From Acidobacteriota bacterium (lineage in GTDB: Bacteria > Acidobacteriota > Vicinamibacteria > Vicinamibacterales > 2-12-FULL-66-21): DNA of 18,947 nt. Each line of letters begins with the position of its first letter. Within the stretch, counting starts at the first letter, position 1. Both the position numbers and the translations under genes were made by a program. The stretch lies in assembly GCA_013362195.1 (NCBI GenBank), contig JABFWM010000081.1, forward strand, positions 1 through 18,947, in the 5' to 3' direction. Shown here one piece after another: positions 7,355 to 15,089 of this stretch. Below the pieces are notes generated by a model, which was given only the letters and a program-made list of their open reading frames with translations, did not search any database and had not been told where the DNA came from.

Positions 7355-8356
7355 CTAGGGCGCGATCGTCGCGGCGACGATCCGGTAGACGAGCGCCGCG
7401 ATCATGGCCGAGGCGGGAATCGTCAGGATCCACGCCCACACGATCCGTCCGGCCACCCCCCAGCGCACCGCCGACATGCGCCGAATCGATCCGACGCCGA
7501 TGATCGCCCCGGTGATCGTGTGGGTCGTGCTGACGGGTACGCCGAGGTGCGTGGCCGTGAACAACGAGATCGCGCCGGCGGTCTCCGCCGCGAATCCGCC
7601 GACCGGCTGGAGCTTCGTGATCTTCGATCCCATCGTGTGGATGATGCGCCAGCCGCCAGACAGCGTGCCGAGCGCGATCGCCGCGTGCGCCATCAGGATC
7701 ACCCACAGGTCGATCCGGAACGCGCTGATGTAGCCGCCCGCGAACAGCACGCCGGCGATGATCCCCATCGTCTTCTGCGCGTCGTTGCCGCCGTGGCCGA
7801 GGCTGTAGGCCGCCGCCGAGAACAGCTGCAGCCGGCGGAACCAGCGATCGACGCGCGCCGGCGAGAACCCCGAAAACACCCAGAGCACCCCCACCATCAG
7901 CAGGAAACCGAGGATCATGCCGATGAGCGGCGCGAGCACGATGAAAATGAGCGTCTTCGTCCATCCGGCGGGAAGAATCGCCACGAACCCGGCCTTCGCG
8001 ACCGCGGCGCCGGCGTACCCGCCGATCAGCGCGTGCGACGAACTCGTGGGCAGTCCGAAGTACCAGGTGATCAGGTCCCAGGCGATGGCACCGAGCAGGC
8101 CCGCGAAAATCACCGCGAACGTGACGACGTGCAGGTCGACGAGGCCTGAGCCGACCGTCTTGGCGACGGCGGTCCCGAACGCAAACGCCGCGACGAAATT
8201 GAAGAAGGCCGCCCAGATCACCGCCTTGCCCGGGCTGAGCACCCGGGTCGAGACGACGGTGGCAATGGAGTTGGCGGCGTCGTGAAAGCCGTTGATGTAA
8301 TCGAACGTCAGCGCGACCAGGATCAGCGCGATGACCGCAAACAGGTTCGCGTCCAT
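7355..8356 (-). CDS. pit: PiT family low-affinity inorganic phosphate permease
   Basis: 333 residues, about ten membrane helices, typical of bacterial PiT proteins. The two inverted family signatures are clear: GFHDAANSIATVVSTR (residues 23-38) and, in the second half, GHGGNDAQKTMGII (187-200) and GVPVSTTHTITGAIIG (272-287); SSSHALIGG at 105-113 completes the first half. It imports metal-phosphate complexes with protons across the inner membrane. ATG at 8356 lies 4 bp after the stop of the DUF47 gene, so the pair is an operon, the usual arrangement in which the PhoU-like DUF47 protein accompanies PiT. It converges on the kinase gene with 15 bp between the stops. Confidence 0.93.
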   Translation of the reverse strand: MDANLFAVIALILVALTFDYINGFHDAANSIATVVSTRVLSPGKAVIWAAFFNFVAAFAFGTAVAKTVGSGLVDLHVVTFAVIFAGLLGAIAWDLITWYFGLPTSSSHALIGGYAGAAVAKAGFVAILPAGWTKTLIFIVLAPLIGMILGFLLMVGVLWVFSGFSPARVDRWFRRLQLFSAAAYSLGHGGNDAQKTMGIIAGVLFAGGYISAFRIDLWVILMAHAAIALGTLSGGWRIIHTMGSKITKLQPVGGFAAETAGAISLFTATHLGVPVSTTHTITGAIIGVGSIRRMSAVRWGVAGRIVWAWILTIPASAMIAALVYRIVAATIAP

Positions 8357-8360
8357 CCGC

Positions 8361-8978
8361 TCAGGCGTGCTTGACCACGACGCCTTCGAGCACGTTCGCG
8401 ACGTCCTCGCACCGGTCGGTGGCCTCTTCGAGGAAGTCGAGTATCTCCTTCCACTTCATGATCTGGATCGCGTCCTTCTCTTCCTGGAACAGCGCCTGGA
8501 CGGCTGCCTGATGGGCGCGGTCCGCCTCGTTCTCGAGGCGGTTGATTTCCACGGCGCGTTCGGCGATGCCGGCCCGCCCCTCGAGGGCCTTCATCGCGAA
8601 GACGAGCTGCTCGGTGGAGTCGACGATGATCCGGGACAGTTCGCGCGCGCCGGTCCGCACGCTGGCGATGTGATACAGGCGGACGACGGTCGCGCACGCG
8701 TCGATGGCATCCATCACGTCGTCGAGGGTGCGCGCGAGCGTGTGGATGTCCTCGCGGTCGAGCGGCGTCACGAACGTGCGATTGAGCCGCTGAATGACTT
8801 CATGGGTGAGGAAGTCGCATTTGTGCTCGACTTCCTTGATCTCGTCGGCCTTGTCCCAGACCGGACGCTCGGGCGCGAGCATGGCATCGAGCAGTCCGGC
8901 GCCGTAGCGGATCTGTTCGGCGAGCGCCGAGAAATCGTCGTAGAACTTCTCTTCCCTCGGAATCAGCCTGAACGCCAC
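8361..8978 (-). CDS. DUF47 / PhoU-like phosphate transport regulator
   Basis: 205 residues, almost entirely helical, matching the DUF47 (TIGR00153) family related to PhoU. Typical segments are FYDDFSALAEQI near the start, HKCDFLTHEVIQRLNRTFVTPLDREDIHTLARTLDDVMDAI split over the first half, and a second bundle with LENEADRAHQAAV and KWKEILDFLEEATDRCEDVANVLEGVVVKHA at the end. Acidic metal-binding positions (E/D in DREDI, NEAD) are kept. Members are encoded beside PiT permeases and modulate them. GTG at 8978 is chosen because GGGAGGATGC lies directly upstream and the protein then starts VAFRLIPREEKFYDDF as in relatives; a 22-residue in-frame extension to 9044 is not supported. Confidence 0.88.
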   Translation of the reverse strand: MAFRLIPREEKFYDDFSALAEQIRYGAGLLDAMLAPERPVWDKADEIKEVEHKCDFLTHEVIQRLNRTFVTPLDREDIHTLARTLDDVMDAIDACATVVRLYHIASVRTGARELSRIIVDSTEQLVFAMKALEGRAGIAERAVEINRLENEADRAHQAAVQALFQEEKDAIQIMKWKEILDFLEEATDRCEDVANVLEGVVVKHA

Positions 8979-8995
8979 GCATCCTCCCGCCCGGC

Positions 8996-9045
8996 ATCTT
9001 AACAGATCCGTCGCGTGTGTAACGTCCGCGTAACCGCACGGCAAC
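8996..9045 (-). promoter_or_regulatory. possible PHO box and -10 for the DUF47-pit operon
   Basis: On the minus strand GTTGC (9045-9041), GTTAC (9034-9030) and GTTAC (9023-9019) are spaced 11 bp apart, with a degenerate GACGG one period on and TAAGAT at 9001-8996. The 11-bp rhythm matches the stronger boxes elsewhere, but the distance to the -10 differs (17 bp from the last good repeat). Because GTTAC reads GTAAC on the other strand, orientation is ambiguous. Confidence 0.4.
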
Positions 9046-9077
9046 GGCCGATCGCTGTGTCGTTCGCCCGAAGTTGT

Positions 9078-9131
9078 TTTACGCGGCGGTCACACAAACG
9101 TCGCAAGTGGATCACAGGCGGTCGATACGTT
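9078..9131 (+). promoter_or_regulatory. PHO-box-like repeats and -10 of the TonB-dependent receptor gene
   Basis: TTTAC (9078), GTCAC (9089), GTCGC (9100) and ATCAC (9111) repeat with an exact 11-bp period. Exactly 10 bp after the last one comes TACGTT (9126-9131), a TANNNT -10. The layout is the same as at 12823 and 17279. The predicted start near 9138 leaves a leader of about 57 bases before ATG 9195. Confidence 0.65.
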
Positions 9132-9194
9132 CGGTCGAGCCAAACACGTGCAGCGCTCACCCGAGCGACTGGCAAGGGTCTGGCGAGGAGGAAC

Positions 9195-12100
9195 ATGAGA
9201 ACGCTCGTACTGTCGTTGGTGGTGGTGGTGAGCTGGGCGGCGGCGCCTGGCGTGGCGCGCGCGCAGGGTGACGCGCGCATCAACGGCTCGGTCCGCGATC
9301 AGAGCGGCGCGCTGCTGCCGGGCGCGGTCGTGACCGTCAAAAACGAACGCACCGGCGAGGAACGCGCCGTCAAAACGGACAACGGCGCACTGTTCATTGT
9401 CGCGGGCCTCAGGCCATCGACCTACACGGTCAAAGCCGCCTACGGAGATCTGAAACCGGCGAACTACGACGGGCTCCTCCTCCAGGCCGGCCAGGACCTC
9501 ACCATCGATCTCGAACTGCGGCCGGCCGGCGTCTCCGAGTCGGTCACCGTCACCGGCGAAGCCGCGGCCATCGATCTCGGATCCGCGCGCATGGGCGTGA
9601 ACGTGAACCAGCGGGAAGTCTCCGACCTGCCGCTCAACGGCCGGCAGATGTCGCAACTCTATCTGCAGGCGCCCGGCGCGGTGAACAGCGGCACCGGCAC
9701 CTTCGGCGACATCCGGTTCAGCGGACGCGCGGTGCAGCAGAACATGATCCGCTTCGACGGCGTCGAGGGCACCGCGATCATCGATGCGTCGCCGGGCAAT
9801 CTCAATGGCGAGATCCCGTCGCCCTTCCGCCTGCAGTCGAGCCTCGAGAACGTCCAGGAATTCCGGGTGGATTCGAACAACTATCCCGCGGAGGTCGGGA
9901 CCGGCACCGGCGGCCAGATTTCGGTCGTGACCAAGTCCGGCAGCAACCAGTCGCACGGCTCGGCGTTCGGGTATTTCCGCGACGACCGGTTCGACTCGAA
10001 GAACGCGTTCGACCTGCAGAAGAGCCCGTTGAGCCTGCAGCAGTTCGGCGGCTCGATCGGCGGACCGCTCGCAAAGGATCGCGCCTTCTTCTTCGGCAGC
10101 TACGAAGGGTATCGGCTGAAGTCCGGCATCAACTTCATCGAGGCCGTGCCGAGCGCGAGCGCGTTCGCCCGTGCGGTGCCGGCCGTCGCGCCGCTCTACG
10201 ATGTCTTCCGCGGTCCCGGCGCCGTGGTGCTGCCCGGGGCGTCGGCGAATCCCGACTTCGACATCCTGCAGCTCCAGCGGAACGCGACCGTGGACGAGGA
10301 TTCCTTCGGCGGCCGCGTCGACGTGCGGCTCAACGCGAACTGGTCGGCCTACGGCCGGTTCTTCCGCGACAACGGCTCGAACGATCAACCGGAAGGGGTC
10401 ACCGGACGCCGAGCCGTCACGACGGCGAAGCCGGCCAATGGTGTGTTCGTCCTCCAGGGGATTCTTGGCGGCTCCCGCGTGAACGAGATCAAGGTGGGCT
10501 ACAACGCCGCGCCGACGACCGTCGGCGGCCTCGCGCCGACGGTCAACGGCGTCAACCTCCAGAACATGGTGATCAACATCAGCGGCAACGTCGCGAACAC
10601 CGGCATCGCCGGCCAGGGATCGTCGACGGGCGTCGCGATTCCGGGCGGGTTGCTGCGGCAGAACAGCGCGACGAACGGACGCGGCGCGCCCTACGACCCG
10701 TACTCGCTGTCACTCATCGACAATCTGACGTGGATCGCCGCCAGCCACGCCCTGAAGTTCGGCGGCGAGTTCCGCACCATTCGCATGACGACGGATCGGC
10801 TGGGCGGCACGACCTACACCTGGTCGAACCTGAACGACTTCCTCGCGAACCGCCTGCAATCGGTGAACTATCTCAGCGACGTCAGCGATCCGAGCCCGTT
10901 CAACAACGGCGCGACCGGGCCGCGGCACACCGAGCAGGAATACTACGTCGCCTACGCGCAGGACGAGTGGCGGGCGTCGAACCGCTTCACCGTCAACCTC
11001 GGCGTGCGCTACGACTACTACACGCCGCTGCGCGAGCGCAACGATCTGGTCGTGAATTTCGACACCGAGCGCGGCGTGCTCCTGCCGAACACGGCGCCGC
11101 TGTTCAAGTCGTCCGCACGGAACTTCCAGCCGCGCGTGTCGTTCACGTGGACGCCGACGGCATCCGCCAGGACGGTGTTCCGCGGCGGCGCCGGCCTGCT
11201 CGTCGGACCGGGACAGACCGAAGATCAGATTCAGCCGGTCGAAAGCGACCGCATCTCGATCACGCGGGCGGGCGGCGCGTTCCCGGTTGACACCGCGGCG
11301 TTGGCCGCCAATTTCGCCGACAACCCGACGAACCGCGGCTACCAGCCGCGCGCCTACCGGCCGGGTTACGAGATCCCCGAACGGGTGTGGCAGTACACGT
11401 TCTCGGTGCAGCGCGAGCTGCCGCTGCGTCTCGTCGGCACCGCCGCATACGTCGGCAGCCAGGGGCGCAACCTGTTCCTGCGGAGCATCACCAACCAGAT
11501 CGTGGACGTGCGCACCAACCCGAATCCCGCGGCAAACGCCATCGTCATCCGTCAGTTCGATATCGTGAACGCGGACGGATCGATCTCGCGGCCGTTCGCC
11601 GAAGTCGACGTGAAGACGAGCGGCGGACGCGACGCGTACAATGCGCTGCAGCTGTCGCTGGGGCGGCGCTTCAACACCGGCCTGACGCTCAATTCGCAGT
11701 ACACGCTGTCGCGCAGCTTCGGCACGACCGCGGGTTCGAACGAAGCGCTGACCGCCGGGAACAATGCCGTCACGGTCGCCGACTTCGATTACGACCTCGG
11801 CTACAACCGGTTCGACGTCCGCCACACGTTCAACGTGAGCGCGCTGTACTCGCTGCCCTTCGGCCGCGGCCGCGCCTTCATGACCGGTGCGGGCGGGGTT
11901 GCGCAGACGCTCCTCGGCGGCTGGGACGTGGGCGGCATCCTCAACGCGCGCAGCGGCATTCCGCTCGATGTCCGCGTCACCCGTCCGGACGTCGTCTACC
12001 AGGACAGCGCGAGCGGCGCGTTTCTCAGCAGTCCGTGTGCGACCTGCGTGGCGGTCATCAACACGCCCGGCGGGGGCGCATCGCGCGGCGTTCGCCGCCC

Positions 12101-12518
12101 CGATCTGATTCCCGGCGTCGACCCGTACCTGCACGACGGCGGGCGGCAGTTCCTCAATCCCGCCGCGTTCGCGATTCCCGCACCGGGCACGTTCGGCAAT
12201 CTCGAGCGCGGCCTGCTGCGGGGACCGAAGTTCTGGCAGGCGGACCTGCTGCTCTCGAAGCGCATCGCGCTCGCCGGCACCGCGGTCGTCGAACTCCGCG
12301 CCGAGGTGTACAACCTGTTCAACCACACCAACTACGATCTGCCGCCGGCGACGCTGAACAACGCGCTCGGCACGGGCACGAACCAGGTCCAGCCCGGCCA
12401 GGCGTTCACGCAGGCGGCGGCGGGGAGCGCCTTCGGCCGCCTGCGCAGCACGGTCGGCACCACGGTTGGCATGGGCACGAACCGCCAGTCGCAGTTCGCG
12501 GTCCGCTTCACCTTCTGA
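9195..12518 (+). CDS. Oar-like TonB-dependent receptor with carboxypeptidase-regulatory-like domain
   Basis: 1107 residues. Signal peptide with cleavage after ARA (residue 23), then a beta-sandwich carboxypeptidase-regulatory-like domain (about 26-110, INGSVRDQSGALLPGAVVTV), the linker SESVTVTGEAAAID, the plug (about 130-250, LPLNGRQMSQL; NMIRFDGVEG) and a large beta barrel ending in the terminal Phe (QFAVRFTF) used by the outer-membrane assembly machinery. This architecture is multiplied in Acidobacteriota, where most substrates are unknown. A CxxC pair (PCATC) lies in a late barrel loop. ATG 9195 follows GAGGAGGAAC; a 60-codon upstream in-frame extension runs through the PHO-like repeats and is rejected. 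The phosphate-type promoter suggests uptake of a phosphorus-containing compound or adaptation to phosphate starvation. Confidence 0.9.
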   Translation: MRTLVLSLVVVVSWAAAPGVARAQGDARINGSVRDQSGALLPGAVVTVKNERTGEERAVKTDNGALFIVAGLRPSTYTVKAAYGDLKPANYDGLLLQAGQDLTIDLELRPAGVSESVTVTGEAAAIDLGSARMGVNVNQREVSDLPLNGRQMSQLYLQAPGAVNSGTGTFGDIRFSGRAVQQNMIRFDGVEGTAIIDASPGNLNGEIPSPFRLQSSLENVQEFRVDSNNYPAEVGTGTGGQISVVTKSGSNQSHGSAFGYFRDDRFDSKNAFDLQKSPLSLQQFGGSIGGPLAKDRAFFFGSYEGYRLKSGINFIEAVPSASAFARAVPAVAPLYDVFRGPGAVVLPGASANPDFDILQLQRNATVDEDSFGGRVDVRLNANWSAYGRFFRDNGSNDQPEGVTGRRAVTTAKPANGVFVLQGILGGSRVNEIKVGYNAAPTTVGGLAPTVNGVNLQNMVINISGNVANTGIAGQGSSTGVAIPGGLLRQNSATNGRGAPYDPYSLSLIDNLTWIAASHALKFGGEFRTIRMTTDRLGGTTYTWSNLNDFLANRLQSVNYLSDVSDPSPFNNGATGPRHTEQEYYVAYAQDEWRASNRFTVNLGVRYDYYTPLRERNDLVVNFDTERGVLLPNTAPLFKSSARNFQPRVSFTWTPTASARTVFRGGAGLLVGPGQTEDQIQPVESDRISITRAGGAFPVDTAALAANFADNPTNRGYQPRAYRPGYEIPERVWQYTFSVQRELPLRLVGTAAYVGSQGRNLFLRSITNQIVDVRTNPNPAANAIVIRQFDIVNADGSISRPFAEVDVKTSGGRDAYNALQLSLGRRFNTGLTLNSQYTLSRSFGTTAGSNEALTAGNNAVTVADFDYDLGYNRFDVRHTFNVSALYSLPFGRGRAFMTGAGGVAQTLLGGWDVGGILNARSGIPLDVRVTRPDVVYQDSASGAFLSSPCATCVAVINTPGGGASRGVRRPDLIPGVDPYLHDGGRQFLNPAAFAIPAPGTFGNLERGLLRGPKFWQADLLLSKRIALAGTAVVELRAEVYNLFNHTNYDLPPATLNNALGTGTNQVQPGQAFTQAAAGSAFGRLRSTVGTTVGMGTNRQSQFAVRFTF

Positions 12519-12820
12519 GCCACAGACGGCCGCAGAAGAGCAGCCACAGAAAAACACAGAAGAACACAGACCGTTTGTCCGTGTTCTTCTGTGGCCCTCC
12601 GCCAGTGTTGATCTGCGTTGTTCTGTGGCCCTCCGCAGACGGCTGCAGCAATACGGCCACCGAACAACAGCCACAGAAAAACACAGATGAACACAGCCCG
12701 TTGTCGGTGTTCTTTGTGGCCTGCGCCTGTGTTGATCTGTGTTGTTCTTTGGCTCCATCTGTGTTGATCCCGTGTTCTGCTATGGCCCGCCGCCGGTGTT
12801 GGTCTGTGGCCCTCCGCGGG
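12519..12820. repeat. non-coding stretch of CCACAG/CACAGA imperfect repeats
   Basis: The gap between the receptor and the porin genes is lower in GC than its surroundings and is built of variants of CCACAGA, AACACAGA, GTGTTGATCTG and TTCTGTGG. Two related units of roughly 90-100 bases start at AGCCACAGAAAAACACAGA (12542 and 12668). A third, decayed piece follows (about 12761-12810, GTGTTGATCC, GTGTTGGTCTGTGGCC). No gene is supported here. Similar CACAGA-rich intergenic elements are frequent in several environmental phyla, but I cannot assign a named family. Confidence 0.7.
12554..12594. repeat. long hairpin in repeat unit 1
   Basis: The arm ACACAGAAGAACACAGA (12554-12570) is complementary to TCCGTGTTCTTCTGTGG (12578-12594) at 15 of 17 positions across a 7-base loop. 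It lies 36 bp after the receptor stop. It lacks a T tract but could protect the 3' end of the mRNA or end transcription. Unit 2 has a shorter version of the same fold (AACACAG at 12690, GTGTTCTTTGTGG up to 12719). Confidence 0.55.
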
Positions 12821-12822
12821 AT

Positions 12823-12876
12823 TTAACACTTCTGAAACGTCCCCGTTACAACTGGATCACGTCAGCTGCGTACGGT
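12823..12876 (+). promoter_or_regulatory. PHO-box-like repeats and -10 of the porin-pstSCA operon
   Basis: TTAAC (12823), GAAAC (12834), GTTAC (12845) and ATCAC (12856) are spaced exactly 11 bp. After exactly 10 bp comes TACGGT (12871-12876), a TANNNT -10. This is the spacing expected when PhoB replaces a -35 element. The predicted start is near 12883, with a leader of about 67 bases to GTG 12950. Confidence 0.7.
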
Positions 12877-12949
12877 AGAACCACCGGCGACCACGGTTGA
12901 GGCGCACCATGTCGGACCCGCGCCCCGCGCACGTCGCTGAGGAGGTTCC

Positions 12950-14053
12950 GTGAGTCAACGTTTCGTGCAGGCGCGGGCGATGGGCATCGCCGTGGCCGCC
13001 TGCCTCCTGCTGGCAGCCCGTGCCAGCGCGCAAATCACGCCCGCTGCGGGCTACACGCCACCCGACGACACGCCATCGGTCAAAGTGGGCGCCACGATCT
13101 TCGCGGATTACACGGTCCAGCAGGAGCCGAAGATCCGCGACGCGGACGGCAATACGGTCACGGCCAACAGCTTCAACGTCGGCCGCAGCTACATCAATGT
13201 CACGGGCAACATCTCGCACCTCGTCGCGTTTCGGGTGACGCCGGACATCGCCCGCGAGACCGGCGTGGGCAGCTCGCTGAACGGCAGCTACACGTTCCGG
13301 CTGAAGTACGCCTTTGCCCAGTTCAATCTCGATGACTGGATGGCCAAGGGCACCTGGGTGCGTCTCGGCCTGCAGCAGACGCCGTGGGTCGACTTCATGG
13401 AAGGCGTGTACCGATACCGCTTCCAGGGCAATGTCTTCGAAGATCGCGAAGGGTTTCTGTCCTCGTCGGACCTCGGCGTGTCCTTTCATTACGCGCTGCC
13501 GAAGAACTACGGCGATATCCACACCGGCATCTACAACGGGGAAACCTACACTCGTGCCGAGACGAACGACCAGAAGGCGTATGCGATTCGCGCGACGCTG
13601 CGGCCGCTGCCGATGTCGCCGGTGCTGCGCGGCCTGCGCGTGACGGGATTCTGGGATCAGGACGCCTACGTGAAGAACGCCGAACGCCAGCGCGGCATCG
13701 TCGGCGTCACGTTCGAGCACCGCTACGTCAACGCGTCCTTCGACTATCTCGCGGCGAAGGACCAGCAGTCCGCGACAAGACCCACCGTCGATTCGCGCGG
13801 CTGGTCCGCGTGGGTCACGCCGCGGACGACGAAAGGGTGGGAAGGGCTGCTGCGGTTCGATCATCTCGAGCCGAACACCCACGCGCCGGCCGCGCGCGAG
13901 CGGACCATCGGCGGCGTCGCCTACTGGTTCCCGGTGCAGGGCAGCGTGTCGACGGTGCTGCTGGTCGACGTCGACAACACCCGGTTCCAGGACTTCGTGC
14001 CGGCGCAGCCCACGCAGCGCCGCATCGCCGTGCACATGCTGGTGAATTTCTAA
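12950..14053 (+). CDS. OprP/OprO-like phosphate-selective porin
   Basis: 367 residues: signal peptide ending ARASAQ (about residue 28) and a beta barrel with alternating strands (VGATIFADYTV, SFNVGRSYINVTG, WVRLGLQQTPWVDFMEG, VGVTFEHRYVNASFDYLA) finishing in a terminal Phe (IAVHMLVNF). The TPWVDFMEGVYRYRF type segment and the ending resemble the phosphate-selective porin O/P family (PF07396), which form anion-selective outer-membrane channels, although the protein is somewhat shorter than Pseudomonas OprP. GTG 12950 is chosen because GGAGGTTCC lies directly ahead. pstS begins 10 bp after its stop, so it heads the pst operon under the 12823 promoter. This placement supports phosphate entry; the arginine ladder that defines selectivity cannot be judged by eye. 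Confidence 0.85.
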   Translation: MSQRFVQARAMGIAVAACLLLAARASAQITPAAGYTPPDDTPSVKVGATIFADYTVQQEPKIRDADGNTVTANSFNVGRSYINVTGNISHLVAFRVTPDIARETGVGSSLNGSYTFRLKYAFAQFNLDDWMAKGTWVRLGLQQTPWVDFMEGVYRYRFQGNVFEDREGFLSSSDLGVSFHYALPKNYGDIHTGIYNGETYTRAETNDQKAYAIRATLRPLPMSPVLRGLRVTGFWDQDAYVKNAERQRGIVGVTFEHRYVNASFDYLAAKDQQSATRPTVDSRGWSAWVTPRTTKGWEGLLRFDHLEPNTHAPAARERTIGGVAYWFPVQGSVSTVLLVDVDNTRFQDFVPAQPTQRRIAVHMLVNF

Positions 14054-14063
14054 CGGAGGCTGA

Positions 14064-15089
14064 GTGAAGAGAACGATTCTCGTCGGCATCGCAACGGCCG
14101 CGCTCGCGGCGGTGACGCTCGCGGCGCAGGGCCTGCAGATCAACGGCGCCGGAGCGACGTTTCCGGCCCCGCTCTATACGAAGTGGTTCGCCGAATACAA
14201 CAGGCTGCATGCGGATGTTCGCGTCAACTATCAGCCGGTCGGTTCCGGTGCGGGCATCCAGCAGATGATCAAGAAGACGGTGTTCTTCGGCGCGAGCGAC
14301 GCGCCGATGACGCCGGAACAGCTGCAGTCGGCGCCCGGCCGGATCCTGCACTTTCCCACGGTGCTGGGCGCGGTCGTGCCGGTCTACAACGTCCCCGGGG
14401 TCGCCCAGGAGCTCAAGTTCACCGGCGACCTGCTGTCGAACATCTTCCTGACCAAAATCACGAAGTGGAACGATCCGCAGATTGCAAAGCTCAATCCCGG
14501 CGTCAATCTGCCCGCGGCGGACATCACCGTGGTGCATCGCTCGGACGGATCCGGCACGACCTACATCTGGTGTGACTTCCTGGCCAAGGTCTCGCCGGAG
14601 TACAAGAAAACGGTGGGCGTGGCGACGTCGGTGAAATGGCCGGCCAACACGATCGGCGGCAAGGGGAACGAAGGCGTCGCCGGCCTCGTCAGCCAGACGC
14701 CCGGCGCCATCGGCTACGTCGAACTGATCTACGCGCTGCAGACGAAGATCGCCTACGGCGCGGTGCAGAACTCGAGCGGCAAGTTCGTGAAGGCGACGCC
14801 GGAATCGGTGACGGCGGCGGCGTCCGCCGCGGCGGCGCAGATGCCCGCCGACTTCCGCGTGTCGATTACCAACCCGCCGGGCGACGCCGCGTATCCGGCC
14901 TCGTCGTTCACGTGGCTCCTGCTCTACGAGGATCCGCCCGACAAGAAGCAGGGCAAGGCGGTCGTCGACTTCGTGAAGTGGGCGCTCACCGACGGGCAGA
15001 AGTTCGCGCCGGATCTGGGGTACGCGCCGCTGCCCAAGTCGGTCGTCGACCTGGAGCTGAAGGCGCTCGCCCGCATCAAGGTCCAATGA
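14064..15089 (+). CDS. pstS: PstS phosphate-binding protein of the Pst ABC transporter
   Basis: 341 residues, the normal size. A Sec signal peptide (residues 1-21, no lipobox) is followed by the periplasmic binding fold. Phosphate contacts are visible in their usual contexts: GAGATFPAPLY (28-38), VGSGAGIQQM (59-68), FGASDAP (75-81) and RSDGSGTTY (159-167). The protein captures phosphate in the periplasm and delivers it to PstCA. GTG 14064 is preceded by GGAGG four bases upstream. It ends in an ATGA overlap with pstC. Confidence 0.95.
   Translation: MKRTILVGIATAALAAVTLAAQGLQINGAGATFPAPLYTKWFAEYNRLHADVRVNYQPVGSGAGIQQMIKKTVFFGASDAPMTPEQLQSAPGRILHFPTVLGAVVPVYNVPGVAQELKFTGDLLSNIFLTKITKWNDPQIAKLNPGVNLPAADITVVHRSDGSGTTYIWCDFLAKVSPEYKKTVGVATSVKWPANTIGGKGNEGVAGLVSQTPGAIGYVELIYALQTKIAYGAVQNSSGKFVKATPESVTAAASAAAAQMPADFRVSITNPPGDAAYPASSFTWLLLYEDPPDKKQGKAVVDFVKWALTDGQKFAPDLGYAPLPKSVVDLELKALARIKVQ

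Noticed and set aside
9015..9194. A 60-codon N-terminal extension of the TonB receptor
   Set aside because: It would precede the clear signal peptide and overlap the promoter repeats; ATG 9195 has a strong Shine-Dalgarno.
10710..12758. A 682-codon minus-strand open frame opposite the TonB receptor
   Set aside because: It is antisense to an obvious beta-barrel gene, runs into the non-coding repeats and has shadow composition (Arg, Ala, Glu, Val) with no motif.
12542..12768. Repeated units as a CRISPR array
   Set aside because: There are only two related units with diverged internal sequence, no regular short repeat and unique spacers, and no cas genes.
12519..12830. Repeats as an insertion sequence remnant
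   Set aside because: No transposase fragment, no matching terminal inverted repeats at the borders and no target duplication could be seen.
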